From the NCBI GenBank assembly GCA_033819885.1, contig JAQYUZ010000027.1, positions 1 to 64,000 of the forward strand: a DNA stretch of 64,000 bases, given 5' to 3'. The translations under genes and the position numbers were made by a program. Positions 11,479 through 25,516 of the stretch are shown here, piece by piece (position 1 is the stretch's first letter; each line of letters begins with the position of its first letter). This DNA comes from Microbotryomycetes sp. JL201. Taxonomy: Eukaryota; Basidiomycota; Microbotryomycetes. Under the pieces are notes generated by a model, which was not told where the DNA came from, ran no database searches, and saw only the letters and a program-made list of their open reading frames with translations.

Positions 11479-12386
11479 TTACTTTTCGACGAGCGTGATT
11501 GTCGTTTCCTGTGCAAGATGTTTGCTTAGAGTCTCAGTGGGGGGTCCGATGCGCACAGCATGGCCACTCACAATGTTACCGGCTAGTGCGCGCGAGTACG
11601 GGCACAACTTGTGTGCGCCCTCGATCAACTTGCGAGCTCCAGCCTGGTCCAAGCCGGCCTCTTTGAGCGGTCCGAGCAAGACTTCAATCTTGACGGCGAG
11701 CAAGAATCCTGGCAAGCCATTCGAAGGAGTTCCGATCGAGACGTGCGTCCTGACCTGAGTCGACTTTGGCAGCGGTTTCAGGTCAGGCGAGAGATTCTTG
11801 TGAGTGGCGCCGAGCGCGGACAAGAAGCAGGTGCCATAGCTGAGTGGGATGCAGGTCGTCAGCCCGCGCCTCGTTGGAACAGCTCGATAGCGGCAAGGAA
11901 TCCCCGTCTTTGACTTGTTGCACCTCTAGCGCGGCTCGACTGTCGAGGTGGGGGGAAAAAAGAAAGCCGGGTGGGGGGCCAATGCACAACTTACGCGAGC
12001 GCAAACAGTTGCTCAGGGTCTGTCGTACCCTGTGTGTGGTCCTTGCCTCCGAGCTGCAACCGAGAGTGATGCCATTGTCAGCATGCGGCGCCTCTGACAA
12101 GGCGGCGCGCGGCCGGTGTCGTCATTGACCGAGGACCTCGTCGGGCAACCTGCTCTAGACTCGCCTCTTTCGGGAAATGCGTCTGGACAGAAATGTTGCC
12201 TTGCTTAGTCTCCGCCGTGCCTGAAGCGCGTGAACCTGTTGACGTCGCAGAGGCCGTGTACAGAATCGGGTCGAGCTGTTTCGAAGACGCGAACCGACGA
12301 CCAACGCGCCCGAGTGATACCGCCGGTGCTACAGCACGACGAGATGTCATCATCAACGATTGCATCGCAAGCTGGCGCGCGAGCAT
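11479..12386 (-). CDS. Ohr/OsmC-family organic hydroperoxide reductase, mitochondrial-type
   Basis: Three exons are predicted: 12386-12165, 12053-11995 and 11839-11479, summing to 213 residues. Ohr enzymes reduce organic hydroperoxides with two cysteines. Here they are in YGTCFLSAL and KLCPYSRAL. Other family blocks are LYTASATSTG, TTDPEQLFALAY and the GNI near the end. Bacterial Ohr is about 140 residues; the extra N-terminus is rich in Arg, Ala and Ser and low in acidic residues, as in a mitochondrial presequence (inference). The start could also be an upstream in-frame ATG at 12443. Intron 1 appears to begin GCGAGT rather than GT. Intron 2 begins GTAAGT. Confidence 0.88.
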
Positions 12387-12547
12387 GGCTGTGTCGGAAC
12401 AGAGACCGGGAGAGACGACCGAGGCGCCAATCCGCATTAGCAAGCTTTCTAATCTGTATTACCTCGGGAATACCCACAAAAAGTTCAAGGCCGCCCTTCC
12501 TTCTGTCATCGTCGACGTCCAGATAGACCGCCTCGAAAAGTCACAGG

Positions 12548-13412
12548 ATGAGCAACACTCTCGGCGACAGTGGCAGCAGCAGCAGCACCAGCAAGGCTGG
12601 CAACAGCAATACCATGTCCGCATCCTCGCCTTTGCCACCCGCGTCCGGGCCGTCAACACCGTCACCATCAGACGCTTCCCGGCCATCTTCACCTTCATCA
12701 TCCAGTCCGTCATTTACGGACGCGCTGCGGACGATCAATCCGTTGCAAGACTTGCAAAAGCTGCCATCGGTGCCGTGCGCCAGGTTCAGCTTGCTCTTTG
12801 GCATCGTCGCGGGTACTTCGATCGGCACGTTGAGGTTCTTGTTCAGTCACTCGGGCAGTTGGTCGAGGAGGGTTGGATCGTTGCGGACAAAGGCTGCACC
12901 GGCGACGGCGCAGCATGACAGACGGTGGCAGAATGTAGGCACAGCAGCGAATTGGGCTGTAGGAAGTTGGGGCGTAGCTAGCTTGGGTGCATGGTCAGTC
13001 TCATCAAATCAGGTTCTGGCAGTTGCCGGGCGGGTAATGATTCGAGGCGGTCAAGCTCGCCCCTCGTCTTGTCGCCGCCACCTTTTGTCCGAAAGCGCAT
13101 ACTGATTCATATGGCCTATTTTCCACTCTTTGCAGGGAAACATGCAGAAGAAGACAGACAGCAGAAGCGGCTCGTATGCAAGCCCTCGTATCTGAGGTCA
13201 AAGCCAGGAGGGCTGCAAAGGCATCATCCGCACCGTCGGCTGCTTCGACCGCCGCCGGCAAAAACAACAGCAGCAGCACTGCGCAAGAGAGGCCAATCGG
13301 AGGTGTACTGATAGGACAACATGGCAGAGAAGCGTTGCAAGACAAGCAGCAACGAGAGGAAACCAAAGTTGGCGACAGTAGAGACCAAAAATCATCGAAA
13401 TGGAATTGGTAG
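12548..13412 (+). CDS. COX20: COX20, cytochrome c oxidase assembly factor
   Basis: Two exons are predicted (12548-12993 and 13136-13412, phase 2), giving 240 residues. Cox20 is an inner-membrane chaperone for the Cox2 subunit of complex IV. The family core is visible: LPSVPCARFSLLFGI, a first membrane helix with LRFLF, then ANWAVGSWG, a second helix ending GAW, and CRRRQ after the splice. The region before the core is Ser/Pro-rich. The tail is Ala/Lys-rich and longer than in the yeast protein. The donor is TG|GTCAGT and the acceptor TTTGCAG. It is divergent from the Ohr gene. Confidence 0.87.
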
Positions 13413-13575
13413 ACTGGGCTGCTTCATGACTGCAAACACCACCGCCATGAATCGCATCCGCGCAGAAAGAAGGTACGGATACATTATGCAACAATTGTGA
13501 TACACATCGCGTGACGCCGTGCCGGAGATTCCATAATCTTTTCCTGTTCTCTTTCTCACCAATAGAAAACATGGC

Positions 13576-15570
<1,995 letters not shown>

Positions 15571-16221
15571 TTTCGGATGTGGAAAGAAAGGTGAGCCAAG
15601 CAGAGACGAGCTCGGGCGGTTTGGCTTTGACCCCACGAGACGCGGCGAGCCGAGTCCCGTGACTTTTCGCTCGGAGTTTTTGGCACCAAAACTCGCAATC
15701 CCCCGCGACAAGAACACGGTGCACATTAGGGGAGCCACTCCGGACTTTTTGCTACACGATTTGATACGTCGTCCGCCTGTCCGCCGTTCTGACCGCGTCT
15801 CGTTGCAATCCGTTCTGGCAGCCGGCGCACGAGTGGCGTTCGCGCGGCCACATCGGGATCGCTTTCTAGCAGGCAGCTCAAGTCGAGAGCCAGAATAATT
15901 CCGCGATCGTCATGTTGTCAATTCAGAGAGCCTTTCGCGAGCGTGTACGAGAGTAGAGCGCATAATCACGTGACCTTGCGCTGCTCCTGTCCGAATATTC
16001 GATGCAGGGAGGCGGTCTTTGATACGACCAAGTCTGAAGACAGGCTATACTCATGCATTCAATGGCTGGCACCACGGTCAGGTCGGCAAACCAGAACCTT
16101 GAAAGCTTGCTGCAGACACTGGTCTCTGGACTGGGGAATTCTCTCCTTGCTACCCCTCTCGAACCGCATGCAATCGTCACGGAGACCCGACACGTTACCG
16201 GCAAGCCATGGCAGTAGAACT
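15571..16221. promoter_or_regulatory. Divergent intergenic region
   Basis: 651 bp between the aminotransferase and Ypi1 genes, which are transcribed away from each other. No gene seen. Confidence 0.4.
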
Positions 16222-16841
16222 ATGACGGTCACGGGCACGACGGCTGGCGAGCAACGGCCCAATGACGCATCTCCCTCCGAGTCACGCCCTGCCGGCAGCG
16301 ACGGGTACACGGACAGGCAAGAGGACGCTATAGGCGTACTGAGGCTACGAGGCAGAGCAATGCCAGACCAGCGCGTCCGGTGGGAACAAGACGTGGTCGA
16401 CAACGAAGGACTCGGCCGCAAAAAGAGCAAGAGTCAGTTCAGAGATAGACTACGTTCTCAGACAGGAGCACCAGAGATCTGACTGGATGCTCTCTCCGGC
16501 CAGTCTGCTGCATATACCACAAGCCGAAAGCGTTTGACGAGTCGAGCGACGAGAGCTCCTCGGACGGCGACGACGACAGCGACGCGAGCGCAGGCTCGGC
16601 AGACAGCAGAGAAGGAGCTCGCAACCCACGTAAGATCACTCGCTGGCGGCGGCATCGACACGACCACGGCCACGACCACGAGCCCCACTCGCACGAGCAT
16701 GGACCCGACTGCGCCAGCGGTAGTGGGTCACAGCACACGAGACAGAACGGATACAGCTCTACAATGCTCGAGAGGCCGTCTACACCTCCGCTGCCCAATG
16801 CTTATGAACGCAATCCGGGCAAAGGCAAGGATCGTGCTTAG
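16222..16841 (+). CDS. YPI1: Ypi1/PPP1R11-type regulator of protein phosphatase 1
   Basis: Two exons are predicted (16222-16432 and 16504-16841, phase 1), about 182 residues. Ypi1/inhibitor-3 proteins bind type 1 phosphatase. The family core RVRWEQDVVDNEGLGRKKSK continues across the intron into CCIYHKP and is followed by an acidic Ser/Asp stretch. The RVRW is the RVxF-type docking motif and the CCIYHK is diagnostic. The C-terminal half is His/Arg-rich with an HDHGHDHEPHSHEHG tract. The intron is AGTCAGT...GGCCAG, 71 nt. Confidence 0.92.
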
Positions 16842-17014
16842 GACAAGCTGCAGAACAAAGGTTCACGCATGTTGTCCTGCTCAGTTAGAGCTTGTACCTT
16901 TATCGTTCGAGTACGCGCCCGGTTGTTGTCATAATATGAATGGTCGCATGCGTTTCCAGACTGCGCAGTCAGGCTTGCGCTCAAGCCTCTCGCGTGTGCC
17001 GCCGCGCGCTGCAC

Positions 17015-19307
17015 ATGTTCCGGCGCCAGTCGCAACGGCCAGGCGCAGAGTATGCTTCTCCAGCGGCGTCGCCTGTCCTCGGTCGAGTGCTCGAGCACGG
17101 CACGGGCGAGTCTGTGCACGCTCGCGCCGCTCAAGCCTCGTCCTCGTCATTCTCGCCACGCACGCTGCACGCAAGTCAATTCGAGCCCAGTACGATCCTC
17201 GATGCGGATCAAGGCGGTCGAAAGGACCTGAAACGGCCGTCTGTACACTGGAATGTCACGCAGTCGGCCCAAACGAACGCTCATCGCAGGCGCAGCACGG
17301 CAGGAGTTGGAATCAGCCACGACGGCAGGAGTCTGGGCTTTGTCAGTAATCTTGCTACATTGTCAATATACCCTTAAGCAGGGCGCTGAGGATGCCTTTT
17401 GGAAACCCAGAGACGAAGATCCTCCATAGTCGATCCAGTGTTGGGTCAAACTCGCAAACGAGCCAAAGGCTGCACCTTGCTCGTCGTCTTGTGCGTAGTC
17501 GGCGTCGGACTCCTCTGGATAGTCGTCAGAGTAAGCAGTCTGGACCGGAGATTTCACGGCTGTGCATGTCTCAGGCTCGCTTCATATACAGCGCATCGTC
17601 GAACCCGGGTCCGGCACAAAATCAACGCAAAGATGCCCACATCCGATGCACCATAGGGCAAAGGCCAAGCACACGACAGCACGCACTCGGCCTGAGCCGA
17701 TACAGTCCTTCTCACGACACTTCGTCATCGAAATGACGGCGGACCCATCGCGTTGCAACTCGTTTCAGCTCTCGTTTGCGAGAAGAGACAAAGGAGTCTG
17801 CAGGCGAGCCCTTGAGCAACGCGTGTCCAGGAATAAAGCCTTTGACGATCACGCAAAGCGCAAAGTCGGGCCCGACACGATTCTGCTTCAGATAGACGGT
17901 GCAGAACGGCTTGCAATTGACACGCCAACGACATACGACGAGGAAGCCTGCTCTTACACATTCGACGTGAAACTCAACAACCCTGGCCTGTTTTGGGTCA
18001 ACATGACACTGGTGCACGAAGATTTCGATGGAGTTCGAGAGATTGACGCCACGCCGCAATCAAGGCCGCAACCTCGACTCGTCATGACACCCCTCGTCCA
18101 AGAGCCAGTTGCATTTGACATTTGCTCGTCTGACTGTCGGCCTTTTGTCCCTGCTTTGTCCAACTCTGATGCGCAAGCCGTGGTCCCCGCCCAGAAACCT
18201 GTTGGCTCGTCATCGTTCAAGTCTCAGACCACACCTTGCACGGCACGATCCACGTTCACAGGATCTTATGTGCCTTCAAATCCCATCTCTGTGCTGTATC
18301 CTCCGTTGCCAATTCCTTTTTCGGTCAACGGTCGAGCATCGTCGACCCGATCCACCGCCGGCTTTTACAAATTTGTACCAGACACTTGCACATGGCTGCA
18401 TTCAGGTACAAGATTTGCTGATCACACCCGATGTACGGACGCAAGGAAGAGGAGAATTGGAAAAAGAGGACATCGAGCCATCGTTGTCGGTGACTCGCAC
18501 AGCAGGACGTTATACGATGTGGCGGTGCAAAGACTGAAAGGAGAAAGGTCGATTGTTACTCAAAGTCCGAAAGGTAGCAAGCACGAGGCGATCGGAGACG
18601 TCTACATGGTGAGCGCTTTAGTCAATCGTTCATAACGCGTCGCTCAACCAGCTCAATGCAGGAATACATTTGGTGTGACGGGCTCGCGTAGGGGTTGCAA
18701 GGCATCCTCTGACAACCATGCATTGACAGGGACCCATACTTGAAGACAAAGCCGACTTGCTCGAGATTCGCCGGTTTTGATTCCATCACTGTATCATTCG
18801 TGCGCCACGTGCCATTTGGTCAATTGCGAGCACATCACTGACATGTTTTCAACTGTCAAGGGCACTCATCACTTGCGACAAGACTGCGCACACACATCGA
18901 CCTACCTCTCTCATCTGCATAAAATTCTGCAGGAATGGCCCGCTGTGCTCGAGTCTTGCTCGGAAACATTACCGCGATTAGTCATCCTGACAATCCCGCC
19001 CATGCACCCGCAACTGCACAACCATGACTGTCGAACGAATCCACGCATCTCATTGTGGAACTCGCTCTTGAAACAACTCGCCTTGCCCGCAACACAAGCT
19101 GAAAACAGTACACTAGTACGATCGTTTCTGAACACAACGTCTACAATGCCGACGCGGTCGTCAGAGTGGTTCGTTGTTGATTTCGAACAATTGGCCAAAC
19201 CAGTGTCGATAGATACCGATTTAATAGACGGAGTGCATTACTTGATGACGGATTCTATCGATGTTGTTGTAGATGATTGGATAGGCAGGTCTGGATTGTG
19301 TCCTTGA
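17015..19307 (+). CDS. Type II membrane PC-esterase/SGNH-like protein (CAS1/NXPE-like)
   Basis: Six exons are predicted: 17015-17341, 17411-17530, 17592-18608, 18662-18672 (11 nt), 18730-18808 and 18861-19307, which sum to 666 residues. An N-terminal cytosolic part is followed by one hydrophobic anchor (TLLVVLCVVGVGLLWIVV) and a large lumenal part. The lumenal part holds the SGNH-like catalytic elements: the nucleophile motif VVGDSHSRTLYD and, near the end, DGVHY as the Asp-x-x-His pair. YIWDPYL and HDCRTNPRI are further family-like blocks. Such proteins O-acetylate or deacetylate glycans in the Golgi; the substrate here is unknown. The first exon and the AAG acceptor before the last exon are the least certain parts. 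Confidence 0.72.
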
Positions 19308-21589
19308 CGCTGAATTTGCAAGCGAATTCTGTTTGAGCACTGGGAAGAGTAGAAGGTGCTGCTTTAATCAGGTCAAGACAGATGATGCCGCAAGGATCGA
19401 AATCATTGTAGTCCTTGCCGTTTGAAAGGCGCAGTCAAGTGATCTTGAATCCCATGCGTCATGCTCCCAATTTCCCAGCAGACGTAAAACTCCTCGGGCA
19501 GCCTACATGACCGAGTGTTTAATCTCTCACAGACGCTATCGCGAAACTAAGGCCTAGACCTGCCGCGTAATTGTAAGGTTTGCCACGAGCCTCCATGTCC
19601 CGCAGTTTTGGAAGCCCCGGTACGAACCAAACGGCTGCGCCCGTTCAACTTTTCGCTTCGGCAACACGGCGACCTGAATCGCGGCCGGACCGAACCGTTC
19701 TCGACAATCATACAACGCAGTACGACCGAAGACGCGGCTCTATCTTCCGCCTTTTAAGCTCGATAATCCGTACGTTGCACAGTAACGCGTTTCAGAGCCG
19801 GGACTGGTATTGTCTTGCGAGCGGTTTCAGCTTCGCCTTCAATGTAACTTTTTTTGCTGGTCAATTTTGTACTCGCCGGGCCGACAAACCAAGAAACACC
19901 TGCCCGGCGCCGGTTGGAGGCGAGCTCCGAGTCTGAAAGAGATGTTTGAGCGGAGGATTTTTGATACTTTGCGATGGCATTGCTCAAACTTTGTATAAGA
20001 GAGCTCCTTTCGAGAGCGATCAAGACGCGACGACGGAGCAAAGAGCTTGGGCGTGCGTTCGCAACTCGATGACGCCAAGAGCCACAAAACCATGATGCAG
20101 CCTGAAAGCTTACGTATTCAGCATGCATGACGACGACAGCGACGACCGGAAGATGAAGCCCGCGCCAAATGCCGGCGTACATACACACGTGGCAAACGCG
20201 CGTCGCACGAAACGCCCGGGCGATCACAAATACAGCACGAGCAAACGATCGAAAACAAACTGACAGTCCGTTTCGATCAAGAAGGGTCGAGTTCGCGCAT
20301 GAGCGAGAAGTTTTGTCAGTTTTGTGGTGCACGAGTTGTGCGAGTGATCTGCGTTGCCAGGGTTCGATGCGATCAGCTCGTCTCGTCACGTTTACGGCTC
20401 CCGCGGCAGCAATTTCAACGTTGCCGACATTCAGTCGCTCAACGCCGCTGTCATTGAACTCACGGTAAATACTGCAGTACACAATGGCCCAATGGAGAGG
20501 GATCTCTACGCAAATCCTCTGCCGACATTCCCCGCCCGCGCTCCCCGCTTTCTTTTTGCGAGGCAAGGCACCACGGAATGATCGAACTCGAGAGGTAAGC
20601 GGTAAGACACGACGATCGCCAGTAGCGGCTGCGGCGAGCGTGAGCGAGAAACAAACACAAGATCTGTAGAATAATGATCGTAAACTCGTCTAGGCAAGAG
20701 CAAGGCTATATGCCCAGATAGCTCGTGCCTGCACTACTACAAGTGGTCTGCTCGGCAGGCCGAGCATCGCCAGGCTGTCGAAGCCACAACGAAAGCATCC
20801 CTTTTTGGGCGGGAGCGAAGGTTTTTTGGCTACGAATATCAATGCATGCATGCACCGAGAGTTTTGTAAGGAACGCGTCAGAATTCATGATGATACGTGA
20901 TGCGGCCCCACGTTGTCTCTCATCGGTGAAGTCGTGTCGCTGCTTGCCCAGAAAGGTGGATAGGCACACGGGCGTTCCTCGGTTGCTGCACAGTTGCCAT
21001 GCCACCTCGCATTTGTCATGCGCTGCCAATGACGCAACAGCTTCGGTGTTTTCGCCCATGCTCTCAAGTTGCTTTCCGCCCGTTCGTTTCGCAAGACCAA
21101 CGCTACGAGCTCAAGAGGCGGTCTAGGCCTGTGGCGATGCCTGCTGCGGACGCGCTTCTTCTCGCCAGGAGAAGCGCTAGAGCTTCAGAGTAGAGACGCC
21201 CTGTGCAGACTATGCTGTTCTTGTAAGCGTACTTGTACTTGATGTCTTACATGTAGCGCATGCTGTTCTTAGTCGCGAAAAGGAAACATTGGCCAAAACT
21301 CAGACTTTCGAGAAAGCAGCGAAGGCGCCCGTGCGCAGCACTAGTTCCGCACCATCCGCCGATGACAAAAGTGCAGATCAGCGCAAGCTGCGGCCATTTC
21401 AATTGAGAAAAGGTGCTTCGGGCGGGCGCCTGTATGCCGCAGAACTAAGCCCCTTCGCCTTCATTTACACACACGTACACACACACACACAATACACGAG
21501 GCGAGGACGACACACGGAGCAAGCCAGCACCGCGCACTTCGGCAGGTGTGTGTGTTGTTGTGTATAGCTCCCGAGGCCGGAGCAGGAGG
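19308..21589. other. 2.3-kb region without a supported gene
   Basis: The longest frame (20566-19754, minus, 270 codons) has no recognisable motif and an unlikely composition, so I do not call it. The region probably carries the 5' leader and promoter of the gene at 21590. A CA/CT dinucleotide tract lies at about 21470-21500. Confidence 0.45.
21467..21500. repeat. CA-type microsatellite
   Basis: Nearly uninterrupted ACACAC... repeats about 90-120 bp upstream of the ATG at 21590, probably in the 5' leader. Confidence 0.7.
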
Positions 21590-24500
21590 ATGGGCCACCA
21601 CGAGGCCCAGTCGTTTGGTGCGACGAGCGCTTTGTCGTCGACGCCGCTGTGGCACAACATGAATGGAGATGCCGAGCATCACAAGTCGGACGGGATACAT
21701 GCCGGCCGTGCCAGTTTGTCTCGGACCGACGAGCGCGCACCTAAACAGGCGCGCATGTCTGCTTCGCCGCCTTCGCGCACTGCGAACGCCGCCGCGACGG
21801 ACCACGTGAAAGCCGACAGCTCATTGCATCACGCACCGCCTGACCATCATCAGCACGCGTATATTGAGCACCAACAGCAAAACCTTCATAACCATCAAGC
21901 TCACCTCGACCACTTGCACGATGCCCCACCTGCGCCCATGCATCACCCGTTCCCCCACGAATGGCCGCCGCCGCCGCCGCCGTCAGCTGCTTCGACCGAC
22001 GCGTTTCATCGCAATACGACGAACGGCGCGCCAGACTACACGTACACGCACGCACAACATCAACCTCAAGACCCCGCGTCCACTTCGCATGTGCAGGCCT
22101 GGCCGTGGCCTCCAGAACACCACGCACCCGCTGCAGGAGGTGCGCCGATCGCCGCCGTCGGGCGCTAAACGCCGAAGATTGACTCCGCGACTGACTTTTG
22201 CTTGCATCGCCCTCGTAGGCTCTCATTCAGGCGACTTTATCGATCATGGCTACATGCCAGCCCAGCACAGCAGGCCAACAGAACCGTGGGCGACAGCCGT
22301 GACGAGCGCTGCTCACTCGTCCGGCCTGTTCGCGTCGAGTGCCATTTTCAATCACAGCCCATCGCCGGCATATCATCTCGCAAACGGTTTGCCACGACCA
22401 GGTTCGGGCAACTCGTCAGACTATGCGTCGCAACACCATGCATACAGTGCGGGCGGACACGCTTCCCTCTCGTCACATCTAGCGCCACGCGGCTACTCGC
22501 TCGACATGACGCTAGGCCAACCTTCTCCAACGCCTCTACATTTTCCCTCTCACATGAGCAGCAATGGCGCAGGCCAGCAAAACATGGCTGTGCCTCAGCG
22601 CGCGCTGTCATTACCCGGGCAGACGGATGCCCTCGCCGCGTACACGTCGCAACACGTTCAGGCAGGAGGACCGTCGCGCCCGTTGTTCTCGTACTCGGCC
22701 ATCACGTCGGCTCCAACGTCAATGTTGCCCCCGTCCAGCGTGAATCATCACGCCTGGTCCAATTCCTCAGGGTCGCCGACTGGCACTTCGCCAAGGACTC
22801 CCGTCTCGACCATGTCAACATCCGGGTACTGCCCACCAGGTACTTCGGCAACTGTCGCCATGGCAGCTTCAGCAAACAGAGCTCGCCGAGCGCAAGAAAA
22901 AGCTCAAAACCCCTCGCCGCCACCGACCTCGAGTTCAAACCCTGCTGTAGCAGCTGCAGCTGCTGTCAAGCGGACCCAGCCTGTCAAGAAGCCTGCAGCG
23001 AGACCTGCGATCGAACTCGAGTTCGATTGCCGCTTCTGTTCAAAGAAATTGGCCAAGTTGACGTTGAGGGGTCCGGGAACGTTTACGAGCGGTCGACACG
23101 AGGGTGTTTACTACTGTCTGAACTGTGTTCCTCTGCCTCACACGCAAAAATCGACATCAATCAATTCTCTTGATGAAGAGGCGACATATGCAGACACACT
23201 TTCGGCGACAGTCGACAGGTTGGAAGGCTTGTCAGTCGAGGAGGCCGACCCGCGCCCGCCACCAGCCAACAGGACGTCGGCAAACGGGGGCGTTTCGAGC
23301 AAAAAGCGTACTAAAATGGAAGATGATGTTTTGGCGTGCGACGTTTGCCGACGTGATGTCGGTACCGGCGGCTTGCGTCTGGTTGGAGCTGCAGAAGGCG
23401 AGAACCCCGAAGTAACGATCGAGGTTTTGTGCGCCCATTGCGAGACGAGGTATCTCAGATGCTCAGATTGTGGTGGAGGTGGAGGCAACCGAGGGTTAGT
23501 ATCTGACGTTTGTGCTGCTGCGCATACGAAAGCTGACGGCGCATATCGGTTCTGCAGCGTCGGACGATGGCGCGCCAAGGAAATGTTTCCCGAAGGTCGC
23601 AGGACTTGCAGATTGTCTCATGTTCGCATCGGAACGCTGAACGATATGACCTAGTGCGTGCTGCTCGAAACAAGAGAGCTCCCCACCTGACAAAACTAAC
23701 TCGGGTCCGAATACAGCGATGTCTGGCCAATTACCACAATCCCTCGAGCACAGTTACCTAAACTGATCGAGATGTGTCGCGAGCTATATACGACAACACT
23801 CTACGCGACATTGGCTGTCCCAGACATGATGGAGTCGCAAGGCGCTCTTGCCAGATCATTTGAAGAGGTCGAGAAGCAAGCCATGGATAGTTGGTGGTAA
23901 GCGTCGACTTTCCTTCTGCATGGCCGCTTGTTTGGCTCCGCATGATGTGGTCGTGTTGACTAACGCGGATCTTTTTGGCGTCGGTGAGCAGCATGTTTGA
24001 GCCACTTATGACAGACGACGTCGAAGCTACACATCAGTCGAGAAGGTGGGTGAACTCGATCCGGTCGCCGCTCATACACTGACAGGCAGAGGTCTCGCTT
24101 CAGATATGTTGCTTTGCGCTGGTCGACGCCGACGAGCCGTAAGGGCAAGAAGCCAAGAAATGGCGCCGGTGACGATTGTTCCGACGATCCGAGTCAGCCA
24201 GTGCCGTTGATTCGTCAAGGCAAGGTTCTTGCTGGTTTTATTTTGGCCGAGTGGGACGTGAGTCGCAAGACGATTGCGTCATGACTCATCCTTTTGATTG
24301 ACTCGCCGCTCCCCTCTCCCAGCTCAATATCGGCTCGCTCCACGTCGCATTGACAATGCCGACTGGTTCTGGTGAATCTTATGATGCGGCATCACGCCTC
24401 ATGCAGACGCTTTTCCGCCATGTCCGCAACGACGTTGCGTCTGTCAATTACGCTCGCGAGCAACAAGGCGCGCCGCCATTGCCAAACTTGAAGCAAGCTT

Positions 24501-24954
24501 GGTCTTTACGTGAGTCGGCCCGCAAGTTCAAAAGTCTTTTAGTATTTGCTGATGTATGCCAATCTAGACATGATCAAGCGCGACTCGCGCATTATGAGCC
24601 GGATCGAGTCACGTCGAGGATTTGTGCCTTTGGACGATTGTCAGTCGCGTGGTTCATGCGCTCCTTAGTGACCAGCCTACTGATTTTGTTCTCATGTGCG
24701 CACAGACTTGACCAAGTATCCTGATGCCAACCGCTCAGACTTTGCACCGATTCGACCCGTCTTTTTGCCTCCTGAGCGTGAGTGCGGGGCCCTCTTCCAG
24801 AAGAAGAGATGTTTCATGCAATGTACTGACAACGCTTCTGACCACAGTGCTGCGCGGCTGGTTCGTCTTTGTCAAGCGCGTCGAAGACTCGGACGATGAC
24901 AATTGGCTCAACGTCGCTCAACAAAAATTCCCACAACCTGTGACTACTGCTTGA
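21590..24954 (+). CDS. Large conserved-looking zinc-binding protein, family not recognised
   Basis: Ten exons are predicted: 21590-22139, 22219-23494, 23558-23653, 23717-23896, 23992-24045, 24104-24257, 24323-24509, 24568-24639, 24706-24777 and 24848-24954. They sum to 915 residues in frame. The first 400 residues are His/Pro/Ser/Gln-rich and disordered. Two zinc-ribbon-like units follow: CRFCSKKL...YYCLNC, and CDVCRRD with CAHCETRYLRCSDCG. The C-terminal 350 residues look folded: FCSVGRWRAKEMF, RTCRLSHVRIG, ALRWSTP, AGFILAEWDL and RGWFVFVKR. Intron density rises sharply in this folded half. A nuclear or regulatory role is only inference from the zinc units and the disordered N-terminus. Confidence 0.75.
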
Positions 24955-25516
24955 ATGTCGTGCTCGAGGCTGCTCGCCGTCGAGGCGCCGGGCTCGACTG
25001 CTCGCCCTTGTGAATGTTTCTGATCTTGTTTCCTCGTTCAAAGTGTTTTTACGTTTCCTCGTTCATCTCCTGTTTGTTCGTTACCAACCTTGCATGTTAA
25101 GATGTATCACTCGGTCTCCCCTTGCTCCCTAAACACGTTATCGTCCTCGCCTTCCTAGCCTCCTCCGATCCCTGTCGCAAATTCGTTCGTCTCTGTGTTG
25201 CTTGCTTCGCGCATATTGACATACCCAGTATTCCTTCGCATTATTTTCGTTCTAATGTCGTCGTTGTCGTTGCAATGGCATGATATTTCTGGCTACAGAG
25301 TTGATCGTTTTCTGCGTACAAGTCATGAGAATTCAGAGTTCGATAATAAAAGGGGGGAAGAAGGCTCAACCTTGCGTATTACATGATGTACCATCTGTTC
25401 AAAGCATAAGTCCTGGCCCTGATAGTATACGCGTATGTCGACTATCTCGGCGCGATATCAACTCGCGCGTGCTCTCCCTCTCTCTCTTGCGCTTCGTGGG
25501 GTCAGCCGATATCAGC
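24955..25516. promoter_or_regulatory. Intergenic, upstream of UreG
   Basis: 562 bp with pyrimidine-rich stretches. An AATAAAAGG TATA-like element lies near 25345, about 170 bp before the UreG ATG. No gene seen. Confidence 0.35.

Noticed and set aside
20355-20375. GGGTTCGATGC tRNA T-arm-like string
   Set aside because: No acceptor or anticodon stems can be built around it.
19754-20566. 270-codon minus-strand open frame
   Set aside because: No motif, odd composition (high Arg/Ser/Cys/Val mix typical of chance frames), no splice-supported extension.
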